DNA of 64,000 nucleotides from Epiperipatus broadwayi (taxonomy: Eukaryota; Onychophora; Udeonychophora; Euonychophora; Peripatidae), in the NCBI GenBank assembly GCA_028023455.1, contig JAQFVV010012511.1, positions 1,488,165 through 1,552,164 of the forward strand, written 5' to 3'. The notes under the pieces were generated by a model that saw nothing but the letters and a program-made list of their open reading frames with translations, was not told the origin of the DNA and searched no databases. Position 1 is the first letter of the stretch, and every line of letters starts with the position of its first letter. Made by a program: the position numbers and the translations under genes. Positions 41,506 to 53,590 of this stretch are shown piece by piece.

Positions 41506-41904
41506 CAGGGGTCCCCAACCCTATGCCCGCGGGCACCATTGCACCCGCAGACCATTTCACATGTGCCCACCGCTATCCGAACACGATAAAAAATTATTTA
41601 TCTGATACAAATAAATTTAATTTTGAAAATTTCTTATAAATTATTGTATTACATTGTAATCAAATTGTAGGGCATACTATACTTTTACAGCGTAAAAATA
41701 TAAACGTTAATTATATGTTAAAATTTTATTTTTGAAATAAATATTATTTTGTACATTATGTGTATTATTAACAATATCCAACTATAAATTTACATTGAAA
41801 AAATAAATAGTGCCCACCATCTGGTTGAAAAAAATAAATGGTGCCCGCCACCTGGCCGGTATTATAGAATGTGCTCCTAAGTGCAAAAAGATTGGGGATC
41901 TCTG
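41506..41904. mobile_element. hAT-type MITE with TIRs and 8-bp TSD
   Basis: A 399-bp element. The left end CAGGGGTCCCCAACC and right end GATTGGGGATCTCTG are inverted repeats with 3 differences in 15. Both sides carry the 8-bp duplication CATTAAAG (41498-41505 and 41905-41912). TIR start CAG and 8-bp TSD are diagnostic of hAT. The sub-terminal regions contain repeated GTGCCCGC/GTGCCCACC-type motifs. No coding capacity. Its ends differ from the autonomous-type element at 55832, so another hAT transposase presumably mobilised it. Confidence 0.92.
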
Positions 41905-41912
41905 CATTAAAG

Positions 41913-43194
41913 TAATCAATGGATATCAGAGGGAATTGTCAAATAGAGTTTCATGAGCAATTTTTGGATGCTTAAATCTTCATTAAGATTAAAAAAACTG
42001 GTTAGCATTGTATTTATTCAGTGTCTAATTTACTCTTATTCTGCAATTCAAAATGATGCATTGACTTGAAAGTAATGAAATTCTAAGATTTGAATCCAAA
42101 TCAATAATTTGTGTGAATTCTGCTCAGACATTGTATAATATTTCAATAAGTTCACTTATAAACTCATTGAAAACACTTTTGATGTTTGTGGCAAAATGAT
42201 AATAGTAACTTATATTTCTGCATCCATAATTGTATCAGTTTTATATTTTCAATTTGAACATTAAAAAAAAACAAAAAGATTAAAAGGTATCCTTTATTAA
42301 TATAACTTTTTTTTTTTTTTTTTTAGCTGTAAAGTATATAATATGTTTTAAGCACTAAATGTTATTTTTTTCTGAAATTCACAGTCTTTGAAATTTCAAT
42401 CTATATTCTTAATATAGTAAAATACTGAAATGCAAAAACCACAATATATGAATATATAAAATTATATGATTAATTGCTCAAGAGATAATGTGACATTCAA
42501 GCATTAAACTATAGATTGAGCACAACAGTTCATTAAAAAAATACTCCTGGGTTATGTGATGTTCAAGATAATTTAGCTTGTAGATCTATGATTCTTCTGT
42601 TAAGTTAAATTCTACAAAACTAAAAATATTGATTAGTTAATTACTTAAAAGGCATTTGAATATCAGAAATGATAGGTAGAGCTTTGATCTAGAAACTCTT
42701 AGCTCTTAATGTTCTATTTTAACACTGCCTTAAGTGGCACTGGGAAGTTGCATTTAATTCATCAAATTGCATTTTTTTTTTACTTTGCTTATTTGAAATT
42801 TAATTCAGGGAATTTTAGCTTTTGACTTTATCACTCTACCATATCACTAATGCATGCAGTACTAAAAGTCATTACATATTTGAATGGGAATCTATATAAT
42901 AATAATAAGTTTGTGTTCAAACTTAGCTATCTAATAAGTGTGTATTACTATTATTTTAAATATTTTAATTTGCTTTTATATATTATATTATTTAAAAATA
43001 ATTTTATCATTTTTTTTAAGTCCGAATTTATTCAGACCTTTCTATAATTATCTCATAGAATATATTGGATTTAGTACAATTCATGATCTACATTTATCTT
43101 TATGTATTTACATAAAGTACACAGCATTACCCGGCTTTAAGCATCAAGAAATAAATTAACACTTAAATATTTAAAACAATATTTTATTCCACAG
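41913..43194. other. AT-rich non-coding stretch
   Basis: No gene seen. Long poly-T at about 42308-42325; hydrophobic open frames near 42850-43159 are low-complexity and probably chance. Confidence 0.6.
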
Positions 43195-43314
43195 AACAGT
43201 GATGATCACCATATGGAATATCCACTTATAATGGCTAGACAAGATCGTGGAGAATACAAGTTACTCCGGATGAATAAGGATAGATTATACAATCTTACAT
43301 TTAAAGAAAGTTAA
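43195..43314 (+). CDS. Candidate host-gene terminal exon (uncharacterised)
   Basis: A good 3' splice-site consensus (T-rich tract then TTCCACAG, ending 43194) is followed by 39 codons and TAA at 43312-43314. Its G+C is visibly higher than that of the flanks. A canonical AATAAA lies at 43383-43388, about 70 bases downstream. The peptide is polar and charged: it starts N-S-D-D-H-H, has M-A-R-Q-D-R-G-E-Y-K-L-L in the middle and ends L-T-F-K-E-S, like a cytoplasmic tail. I do not recognise the family. The other two frames close early. An open run of this length has a noticeable chance probability in AT-rich DNA, so the call rests on the combination of acceptor, composition and polyadenylation signal. 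Confidence 0.33.
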   Translation, partial: NSDDHHMEYPLIMARQDRGEYKLLRMNKDRLYNLTFKES

Positions 43315-44165
43315 CAAATTATATAATAATAGTTTTATCATAAAGTATAATCATTAATTAATGTATAACTTATTTTTTTATTAATAAAATTCTTTTATTT
43401 TTACATACTATTGACTTCTTCTATGTGCAAACAGAAAGATGCTTAATACACATAAATGCCCAACATTTCCTTATTAAGTTACTTTTAATCTTCATTTACA
43501 TTAATATTAATATATTTGTAGATAATAAAGTACATTCATAAATCAAACCACGATTTCAGTAAACTTAAAACACAATTTTATATATGTATGAACCCATAAA
43601 TACAAAACATTTCTTTGACTCATATTCTTGTATATTCTATATGGGATAGACATCAACACTATAATAATAATTTTGAGAAATGGCCATTTTTTGATCCTAA
43701 TTTAATAAAGTATAACCACTATAGGAATCGCCTTTTGATTCTACCCTAATTCAATAAAACATCTTTTTTTAGCAAAAATTATGAGGATGATATTTTAGTT
43801 CCTAATTTTATTTCAATAAAATTTCAATATATTCAGAGATTGCTCATTCCAATAGCTATTCCTTATTCATAAAAACTAGATATGAATGTATTCTCCCAAA
43901 TGGATCCAAATATACATAAACTACTTAACAGTGAACAAACGACTGCTTATAATTAATATATAAATTCATCTACTTAAAATCTAATATTTAGTAATTTAAA
44001 TAGGATTAACACAATTACATCATTAATTATGATTATTTAAGACTTGGGCAATTTATATACAAACTTCCCATTTTACATTTTCGTTCTTTTTTTACTCTTT
44101 CTTTTTAAAGTAATAATTTATATAAAGTAATATATACTTTTCATATATTAAGGAAAATTGTTACA
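43315..44165. other. AT-rich spacer
   Basis: No gene seen beyond a possible 3' UTR and AATAAA site at 43383-43388 for the candidate exon. Confidence 0.6.
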
Positions 44166-44393
44166 TATCATACCATTTGCACCTTTTAAGACACTTTATC
44201 AGTACTTTTATTTGTATTAAACTAACAGTTTTGACTGTCCTGCAGTCATCAGCAGAGCTACAATATTCAAATATATAATTATACAATTATTACACTTAAA
44301 TTATATAATTATTACACTTGTATTAAACTGTTAGTTTAATACAAATAAAAGTATTGATAAAGTGTCTAAAAAGGTGTAAATGCTATGATATGT
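44166..44393. mobile_element. Fold-back MITE (third type)
   Basis: Arms 44166-44230 and 44326-44393 are inverted copies (ACACTTTATCAGTACTTTTA and complement). The middle contains GTCCTGCAGTCATCAGC and two short direct repeats of ATTATATAATTATTACACTT-like sequence. No coding capacity. Confidence 0.78.
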
Positions 44394-44911
44394 TATAATA
44401 GAAATCAATACATAGGAAAAGAAGAAGTTGAAAATTATATTATTTCCATAAGGAAAATTGTTACAATATTATCCACATATATAATAATAATAGAGCAAAT
44501 TTTTTTAAAAAAAATATTGACAATTGTTATATATAATATCTGGATTACAAATGTTGACATATAAATTCAAAACCATTAGGATGAAGTTCAAACTGTTTTT
44601 AAATATAAAATTTACAAAATAGCTGTCATTTATTTCTTCTTTCTGATAAATATTAAAGAGTTCATATAGAATTATAATATGCTTCCATGAGTTCCAATAT
44701 GCTTCCATGAGTTCCATCTCTGCTATTTAAAATGAGTATTGGTATACATTTTCACTGGAGTTATTTGAAGTAATTCAAGTATGAGATGTCATATCTAGAT
44801 TAAGTAACTGTTGGGAGTGTTCTTCTTTTTTATTCACAAAGCGTAGTGAAGGGCTAGTGAAATTTGAATGAAGTAATATCTCTAACTATTTATTAAAGAA
44901 AACAAAAGTTG
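44394..44911. other. AT-rich spacer with small duplication
   Basis: No gene supported. A 20-bp unit AATATGCTTCCATGAGTTCC is repeated in tandem at 44676-44715. Confidence 0.7.
44676..44715. repeat. 20-bp tandem duplication
   Basis: Two exact head-to-tail copies of AATATGCTTCCATGAGTTCC. Confidence 0.88.
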
Positions 44912-45020
44912 ATTTTTTTTTTTCCATGTGTCATAGCATCGGCCGGGACGCGAACCCACAACCGTCTGCAATCAACTACTTGCTTGCATGGCGGCTGCGA
45001 TACCTCTCGGCTAACGACGC
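44912..45020 (-). mobile_element. tRNA-derived SINE (family S1), reverse copy
   Basis: The reverse complement of the family S1 sequence: poly-T first (the poly-A tail), then the CCATGTGTCATAGCATC tail, the B-box complement (near 44945-44955) and the A-box complement (near 45003-45013). It is nearly identical to the copy at 26431 over the whole body. The right side abuts a TA microsatellite (45022-45040), which hides any target duplication. Confidence 0.88.
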
Positions 45021-48000
45021 AATATATATATATATATATAAACTTAATTCATTCTTGAATCTTATTTCAATTCCTTTTTAAAAAAAAAAAAAAAAAATGC
45101 ATATCATTTTGACAGCTTAGAGAAAAATTTTTTTTTTTAAAATGGATAATAGATTGATTGTTCGTTTCAATATATATATATGATTCTACAATTCTGTAAA
45201 ATTTCAAATAGTATGAAATCATTTTTTGTGGAATTAAAACCATTACAAAAAATCAAGAACAATTCTCAAGTAAAAAAAAAAAACCACTTCATTTTACCCT
45301 ACATGTCTATTAATGTTAAATTTACAATTGATAAAGATCTTTGAAAAATTCTTCTACATATATACCAAATAATTTTTACAACATGGAATATTGAAACTGT
45401 TCTCTGTGAGATAAATGTGAAATAAGATATAGTTATTTACGAAAATTAAAGTATACAATTGGAAACACTTTAATTTTATTGGTTTTATAATACTTATATT
45501 AATTAATATCACTTTACCATATTATATATATTTATTTAACTTTTTTTTCATTACTCCTAAATATATATCTAATGAAAACATTTGACTTACTATAGATGAT
45601 TTTCATTTTTCAAGTTTGGTTTACTTACTATCATGAAATTTAAACTTTGATATAATATTTTTTTTATTGTTCAATAAATAATATGGGAATTTTTCAAGTT
45701 TTTTTTTTTTTTTTTTTGCAAAATGAAAATTTTCCAATTTTATTTTATTTTTATGCAAAATTATTTCGTGAGTCAACAGTGGAGGTTCATAAAAAATTGC
45801 AAAAGTTTGAAAGTGATAATATTTCCATCATAATAGGGAAGATTTTCTCTCTGTATGAAGGCTCAAATATATCATATTATACAAAACTTTTCATAAGTTT
45901 TTAACAATGCTTCAAGCAATATTATGTAACTATTATATAATGGTTACCAAAATTTATCAGATAGGTTAATGCAAAGTCATCTTTTAAAAGGGCTATGTAA
46001 ACACATATGTAATATCCAATTTAAAACTGTAATATATTCAATTTTGATAGAATAATAGTTTACTAAATGTAATGGTATTGAATGTATTGTTGTAAAAACA
46101 CATATTAATTAGATTAGATATGAGAAATGAATAAATAACAGCAGACTTTATTGTAATAAAAAAGTATTAAAAAGGCTTATTTAAAATAAATTTATTGAAT
46201 AAAAAAAAGAATGTATGCTCCTGAAGATATTACAATAAATACTGTGCTATATAAAAATAAAAATATTTATATAAATTTTCATGTCTAATTTTATGCCTAT
46301 TTCAGGTTTATAGTTGAGACAGATGCCTCACCACATAATCTATGATACTAGCTCTGTCCATAACAATGCAACACTTCTTTCAGTATTGCTTAGCAAAAGT
46401 ATATAACATTTATATCTAGAGAATAAAATAATATTGGAAATTGTACAATTATCATCAATCAATAATTGCTATACATGTTGAGTACTGTTTTATTTTCCAT
46501 TGATCCACTGTGGACAATTAGAGATGGCACTATAGACTGTTCTTTATTTATGTATATAATTAATTACATTGTCAACAGACTTTTCAATATCATCAAGGCT
46601 TTCTAGAAGAACCTTTAACATGCATTTATATAAAATTTAAATTATTAAGTCTCTATTTATTTTGTTTCACTACACACACATATACTTATATTTATATATG
46701 AAAATCTAAAGCTAAACTAATCAATAAAATAATTCAGTTACCTCAAATTCAAAATTAAGTAAGACTAATCAAAATATGTAGTGATTATAATATTAGGGAA
46801 ATCATTGGTTATGTTAAAGAATTTTAGATAAATTACTTATATATATATATTTATTTCTATAATTTTTTTTAACCAATCTTAATTTTAAGGAAGCCATATT
46901 AAATACCAAGTCTTCTATATTTAAATATACTGTATCTATATACATTTTGCTTTTCCTCAAGTTCACTACCTTTTAATCAATATATCATGTTACATTGTAA
47001 AAAAATATTGATTAGTACAGAGGTAGAGTGGCAGAATCTAAAGCCCAAAATCCATAGATTACAACTTCAACTCTATCACATTCATTGTTCAAACTTCATA
47101 TGAATTCCCATGAAATAAACCATTCACTTATTATTATAATAATACCAACAACATTTACTTTATAGTTTATTTTTTGATCAAAAATCTTTGACATAGTAAT
47201 TTCTGATTTATGTAACAGTACTTCTCTTTTTTGCACTTTTTCAAACTAGTCTATTTTCTTCTTAATTGCTTCAGTTCAATCTGAAACTTTCAATAAAGAG
47301 GTAATGAAAATATCTAATTTCTGATTTGATATTTGACTGCGTCTCTTTCAGAATGAACATAATTTACGTTCTCACCAGATGGAGCTTTAATTTTAATTGA
47401 ATGCAGTACTGATATTCCATTAGGTATAAATATTATGTTGTAATTTTAGATTTTATCAAAGTATTAGTTTATGTAAAAGAAATTTGAAAGGCTTGTCAAG
47501 GTCATAAAAAAGAAGAAAAAATAAAATAAAATATTATTGAATTTTTTTTTCAAAGAATTTTTCCATTTAAATGAAGTAATTGCTTCGAGCAGAGAACACA
47601 CTCACTTCATTAATGAGTTGAGAGGATTTATATTTATTATCAATTAAAATAAAAACAATGCAGAGATAAAATTCAATATTAACGATTTTATATAATTTAA
47701 AATAAAATTAAGCCTTTAATACTTCTTTCTTTCTTTTTCTGAAATGAGTTTAAAATTTGGTGGCAAAATTATTAATTTGTAATTAAGCAAATCATATCGT
47801 AAAATAAGGCGTTTTGTGGTGTAGTAATTACATCTGCCTGCCATAACCTTATTCTAGATTTCAGTATAATTTTGGTTAGTTTTCGGAAATTTTTTCAGAT
47901 CGCCATTAGATTTGTCTTTAAAGTAGATAACCATAGCTAACCCAACTGTTTGTTTGACAGGTAAATGGCAATTTAGTTATTAGATAAAAGGCAAATATCT

Positions 48001-51000
48001 TAGAATAAACTGAATTAATCATATTTGTATTGTTGCTTTGTGATTAAAAATATCTAAAATTTATATTATAATATAAAACTGTGTATACTACAGTGTGAGA
48101 AATGCTTTATTCCTGTAAGTGCTTAGCCCATGATTACTTTCCCCTTATCCCTGAGATGGAGATTCTCTAACCATTGCTTTAAAATTAAATTACATCAAAA
48201 TAAGACAAAGGTTTTTTTTTTAAATGATGATCTGGATATATTATATATCACAGACCAGTTTCACAAATGTAAAATTTTGTGGTAGATTGGATAGACATAT
48301 ATGTTTACAAAATTAAATCTTTTAACATTTTTTTATAAACCTTGCATCACCGAAAATAGAACCCAATATTAAAGAAAAATCAGGATGCGCAAAGAAAACT
48401 TCAGCAGTTGGAATATTTAAAAGTGAGAATTTATTATATGTTCATCAAGATGACTGCATTAGTTTAAGAAGATTTCCAATAAAATAAGATATGAGAAAGA
48501 ACAATGAATGTGGCCTTGAATGTAAAAAACAAATCCAATCCTTTTTTTAATCCCTGGATAAGTAGACTCAGAAAGAGCAGCAATGATCTGTCAGCATTTA
48601 TCAAATATTAAAAAGGATAGTTATCAATAAGCATAAATTAAAAAAAGGTAGTGAAAAAAAAATTGATGTTCTTAATGTTTATATTAAAAGAAAAACATCA
48701 TGAATAATAGTAATAAAAGAAAAGTGAAATCCACTAAATTGCCTAAAATATGATAATATTTAAAAATATGAATTAAAATTCACTGTAGCTTAAGGTATTA
48801 ATAAGAAATTAAGCTTATATATATGAAATAATTTCCTTTCAATTGGTGATGATGGTTGAAAAAATATTTGAGCATATGTAATAATATAATGTTGTATAAT
48901 AATAATATACATAAAGTTGCATTCTGTTAATTTTTTTTATATTTATAAATATAAATTTGTATATTTTCTTAAACAAAGTTTATTAATTCAGTTATAATTT
49001 TCACTTACAACAATTACAACTGATATGTGATACTGCTATTAATTTTCAAATATATTATTTTTATATTTTTAAAAAAATTGAATAGATGATCCTATCAATA
49101 TCTTTCTAATTAGGTCTCCACTTAACAAAAATTAAATTAGTTTGAATTTATCTCATGCAATTTTAATTTTATACCCCCCCCATGTATAGTGGGATCTCAT
49201 ACCACTTGTAGTCAAAATGTGACTAAATTTTTTTCATTTTTTAAATGACAGATTTTTTTGCTACTTTTTAAAAGTAATTAAATAAATATTGTTATTAATT
49301 AAAATCATTTATTATAAGAAAGCAATCAACTGGATCCAGTTAAACAAAGGTAATTTTATTTCATTTTCTGGCTATATTTTTTTAAAAACAATTTTATAAA
49401 TAAATTAAGCATTTAAAAAAAATCAAATTTGAAATTATATGTATAACAAATACATATTTTAGAAGTGTTATGAGAGGCCAATTATAGATGGAATGTGACA
49501 AAACTGTGTTGTAGCCACTGTAAGTTGATAATTATAAGATTAATTACAGACAAATCATTTTATTTTAAATATGCTTTCTTTTTGTTTGTTTACTATAAAC
49601 TTGTTTTTGTAAATTGGGTCTGATTTTTAAATTTTCTCCAAACTTTTAAGATTTTATTCTTAATTTTATAATGTTTTTATGTAAAAAATTTATCACTATG
49701 ATCTGTCAATTAAAATAAGATTAATTTGATTTTAGTAACTATTTTCTATCCAATTGTAATTATTGGGGACTTTAATATGATCTGTTATAATTTAATAGCA
49801 AAATATTTGCATTTTTCTTTGATAATTCTATTTTAGCCTGATCTTTCTTCATTGATATACTATTCTGTTCATTGGATCTGTATTTTTTGCAACATTTTCT
49901 TAATTCTGTTATCTCTTCTTTAATAAATTAACAAAAGTCAAAACTAGAGCCTGTGTCCTTGTGCCTGCTGATAGTTTTGAAACCACTTGGATATTATGTT
50001 TTTTTAACCAAACAATTGTCAAAATCAGATTTTCTCTTGATATGTTTTAATTGTTCTTAGTGTATAATTTTGTTAATTTAATTTATTTTTTTATAATTCC
50101 AAGTAAATTAAAATATATATAATAAATAAGCATTATTTTCATCTTTATATATGTAATCTCTAGTATTGATCAATGAATCTATCTTTGAACTATAAAGATT
50201 GCCTTGACAATAGATTATGGATATTCTATTGAGTTGTGATGCTTTGGCTGCTGTGTTATAAGTTATACTTGGAATCAGTTACCTATTGCTAAGTTACAAT
50301 TTAATATAAAAGTATATATGAATTTTGATATAAAGGAATTTATTTAAATGTTTTAAAAATAATTGAGTGTATATATATATATTACTATTTTTTTTTTGCT
50401 ACAACTTAATGTAATGTTAGTGGGTTTTTTTTGTTTTGCTTAGTCCTAGTACTACGAACCAAATATAATAATTACATATATCATTTTATTGTATTGCTCA
50501 TATATATCACCTAAATATATTAATAAATCTTATTTTTAAAAAGTAAACAAAACATCTAGTGTTTGTTTTCTTAAACAGAGAAAAAAATTCACTTGTCACT
50601 TATTAATTATAGTTATTTAGTGGAGTGTTAAGAGAAACCAGCAGTGACTGAACAATAATCTCACTATGAGTGAGCTCACACTTTAATCTTGCTTCTATTA
50701 ATATGTATGGATTTAAAAATTATGTTCAAACTCTTTTAATTTAAGTCAGTTTGTGAGGAGACTATTAATTGAATATTTGTCTCAACATTATTTTAAATTG
50801 AAAGCTTAAACAAATTTGTATTAAGAATTAAACAATAAGAAATCTGTCAACTATTTGCTATTAAACTTGAAATTATTTACCATCATGAACAATACTTATA
50901 TTTAGCTGTATATCAATAAATGCTACTGCAATATAAAAAAGAAATACTATAAACTGACACATCATCTAAGTCAAGTCTCAAAATATATAGTGATATTAAA

Positions 51001-51624
51001 GGCTAGAAATATTTCTATAATATAAACTCTTTTATAAATAATTTGTTTTTGCATATTTATAAAGTCATTTTGTTAAAACTTTGTCTAAGATATGAGCTTT
51101 TTATTTCCTATTCTTTAATTGCAACTGATCTAACTATTTCTGTTATAAATGTTAATTGTGATACTAATAAGTATTATATCCAAATAACCTAATGACAGAA
51201 GTTCATTTAATCTTACTATTATTGAAGTCTTAAGTAGTTCCAACTAGTTATATATCAATAATCTGTTGCAAAGTTTTGATAATTATATATAAACTTTAAT
51301 TAAGAATAATCTAAACTATAAACAGTTAATTTATGTATCAATTAGTGTTATTTCATTAGTTAATTAATTATATGTTATTATTTTTAAATGTTTTTATTGA
51401 AATTAAAAAATCTATTTGTTTGTTCATTTGTTAACTTGCTAGAGGATGGTATAAAGATATTTAAAAAAAAATTAAAATTGATATTTAATATTTTAAAGCT
51501 CAACATAACTTGATAGAATTTTATTTGTTTAAAATGTCTATGAAAATGGTATTAATTTTTTAAATAAGTGACTTAGATTCTTAGATATATGCATAAAGAG
51601 TTTACATATTAACCTACTGCTGAA
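45021..51624. other. Long AT-rich stretch without recognised genes
   Basis: No gene supported in about 6.6 kb. It holds many A/T homopolymers (long poly-A near 45080-45098, poly-T near 45701-45718), TA microsatellites, and weak tRNA-like or SINE-like pieces at 47020-47112 and 47811-47880. An acceptor-like GTCTCTTTCAG at 47341-47351 is followed by only 12 open codons. This may be intergenic or intronic. Confidence 0.6.
47020..47112 (-). repeat. Short dispersed repeat, possible old SINE
   Basis: Its reverse complement shares an ATATGAAGTTTGAACAATG...GATAGAGTTGAAG-like block with 23758-23800. Two diverged copies imply a dispersed repeat. The AGGTAGAGTGGCAGAATC part resembles a tRNA D-arm region, but the B box is not clear. 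Confidence 0.35.
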
Positions 51625-52566
51625 ATATCTAGATATATATACACTGTATGTAAATGAGGCATTTGTTTATATAGCGCTATGTTTATAAATTGTAATAAAC
51701 TAAAGATTAGCCTTTCAAGCTAACATACATGCACTTTTTATGAATGTTAATAATAAATGAATACTTTCATTTCCAACACAAGATAAAATCTTTGCGAATG
51801 AATAAATGAATCCACTTATTCATTCAACCCAAATGCTTATATATGGGCAAATATTAAGTACTGGATATGAAAGCATGAGGATAAATCAATCACTTTAAAT
51901 TACTGTTTACTGTGTCTGAATGAATGACGTCAATGAAATTATCTAGAATTTACGAAACGTCACTCTTAAATGAAACTAAACATATGTAGATGAAGCATTT
52001 ATTTAAATAGTGCTATGTTTATAAATTGTAATAAACTAAAGATTAGCCTTTCAAGCTAATGTACATGTGCATATATAAGCATTTGGGTTGAATGAATAAG
52101 TGGATTCATTTATTCATTCGCAAAGATTTTATCTTGTGTTGGAAATGAAAGTATTCATTTATTATTATTAACATTCATAAAAAGTGCATGCATGTTAGCT
52201 TGAAAGGCTAATCTTTAGTTTATTACAATTTATAAACATAGCGCTATATAAATAAATGCCTCATTTACATATGTTTAGTTTCATTTAAGAGTGACATTTC
52301 GTAAATTCTAGATAATTTTGTTGACATTATTCATTCAGACATAGTAAACAGTAATTTAAAGTGATTGATTTATCCTCATACTTTCATATCCAGTACTTAA
52401 GATTTGCCCATATATAAGCATTTAGGTTGAATGAATAAGTGGATTCATTTATTCGTTCGAAAAGACTTTATCTTGTGTTGGAAATGAAAGTATTCATTTA
52501 TTATTATTAACATTTGTAAAAAGCACATGTACATTAACTTGAAAGGCTAATCTTTAGTTTAATACA
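51625..52566. repeat. ~940-bp inverted repeat built of ~345-bp units
   Basis: A forward unit starting near 51656 (GAGGCATTTGTTTATATAGC) begins again near 52001. From about 52075 the sequence turns and runs through the inverse units to 52566. Arms pair with few mismatches, for example GATTAGCCTTTCAAGCTAA with its complement at 52194-52215, and TTCATTTATTCATTCGCAAA with its complement. Part of the unit is present twice more in inverse orientation (52079-52210 and 52420-52550). No open frame. It could be a large fold-back element or an inverted duplication with secondary rearrangement. Confidence 0.85.
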
Positions 52567-52830
52567 CTATATGTGTAAAATTGATTTAAAGTAAAATTAT
52601 ATATATTAAGTGAAGTTCATTTACAATATAGTTTTGGTAAGCATTTTTTAAAAAAAAATAATAAATTTTTAATCAAAATAAAAATGTTAAACACGTTTCA
52701 CTTATAAGAATATTTCATATTTTTAATCACTTACATATACACACATTGTTATGCACACATATTAAATATTATATATACATAAGGGGTATACATTTTAACT
52801 TATAGCAAAAATATCTAGTGATATATATAT
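52567..52830. other. AT-rich spacer
   Basis: Nothing recognised. Confidence 0.6.
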
Positions 52831-53590
52831 TGTAACCTTCCAAAGGGTCACCAAGCAACCACAGGTCTAAATCAATACAAGAACTCAAATGCATTAAATA
52901 AACATATAACATAAGGTAAGTCCTCTTATAGGCTAAGTACACAATAACTAAATAAGTCCTCTAATAGGCTAAGCACACAGAATTTTACAAGATGTGAATA
53001 GACCAATGGTTGATTAATAATTCATTGTTACATTCTATAAAAAATAATAATGAATATTGATAATAATCTCAGTTTGTTAAATATTAAATAATTCAGTTGT
53101 AAAGAATACTAACTTTGCAATGATAATCTAAAATAATAAGATAATTTATGTTCTTTTAACTAAATAGCAGTGATAATAGCAGTGAGACTCTTTATTTTCT
53201 TAATATCTTATCAACACTTTCTTCTTTTATAATGAAGTACAGGTTTATCTAAAGATGGGTTAATCATGATATTGGCTAGTGAAGATTAACTCTTATATTT
53301 GGTTTTTATTAACTAAATAAGATCAAGTTTTTTTAAAATTTAAAATAATTATCTAACAAAAGCAAAGCTAAAGTGATGCAGTAGGTAAAAAGACATTTCA
53401 TTATACCAAACACATCATTAAATATTCTAATAAAAGAGCATCAATAAACTAATCTTATATAAATTTAATTGCATAAACATTGGATTGCATGAATTGTATC
53501 AATGTGACAATTTCAAAATTATGTGAACTCTTATATAAACTTTGAATACTTTTACTATTTAAATTAATTTTTTGATATATGGGTGTGACA
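52831..53590. mobile_element. LTR-like block bounded TGTAAC...GTGACA
   Basis: The 760-bp block starts TGTAACCTTCC and ends GGGTGTGACA, giving the TG...CA ends and short inverted termini of an LTR in either orientation. An internal direct repeat of AGTCCTCTTATAGGCTAAG lies near 52918-52975. TGGCAATGG beside the right end could be a primer-binding site but matches no tRNA that I can name. A 5-bp target duplication is not evident and no gag/pol follows. Weak call. Confidence 0.25.

Noticed and set aside
41506-41904. CRISPR-like or regulatory GC island
   Set aside because: The GC-rich motifs are hAT MITE ends with an exact 8-bp TSD, which fully explains them.
42850-43159. Two overlapping hydrophobic open frames
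   Set aside because: Low-complexity I/F/L/Y composition typical of translated AT-rich DNA.
45683-45904. 73-codon frame beginning with a poly-F run
   Set aside because: It reads through a poly-T tract; no domain seen, no composition shift.
47341-47390. Good acceptor TCTCTTTCAG followed by 12 codons and a stop
   Set aside because: Too short to separate from chance; no composition shift.
47811-47880. tRNA-like segment beginning GCGTTTTGTGGTGTAGTAATT
   Set aside because: No convincing B box, tail or target duplication; left unannotated as a SINE.
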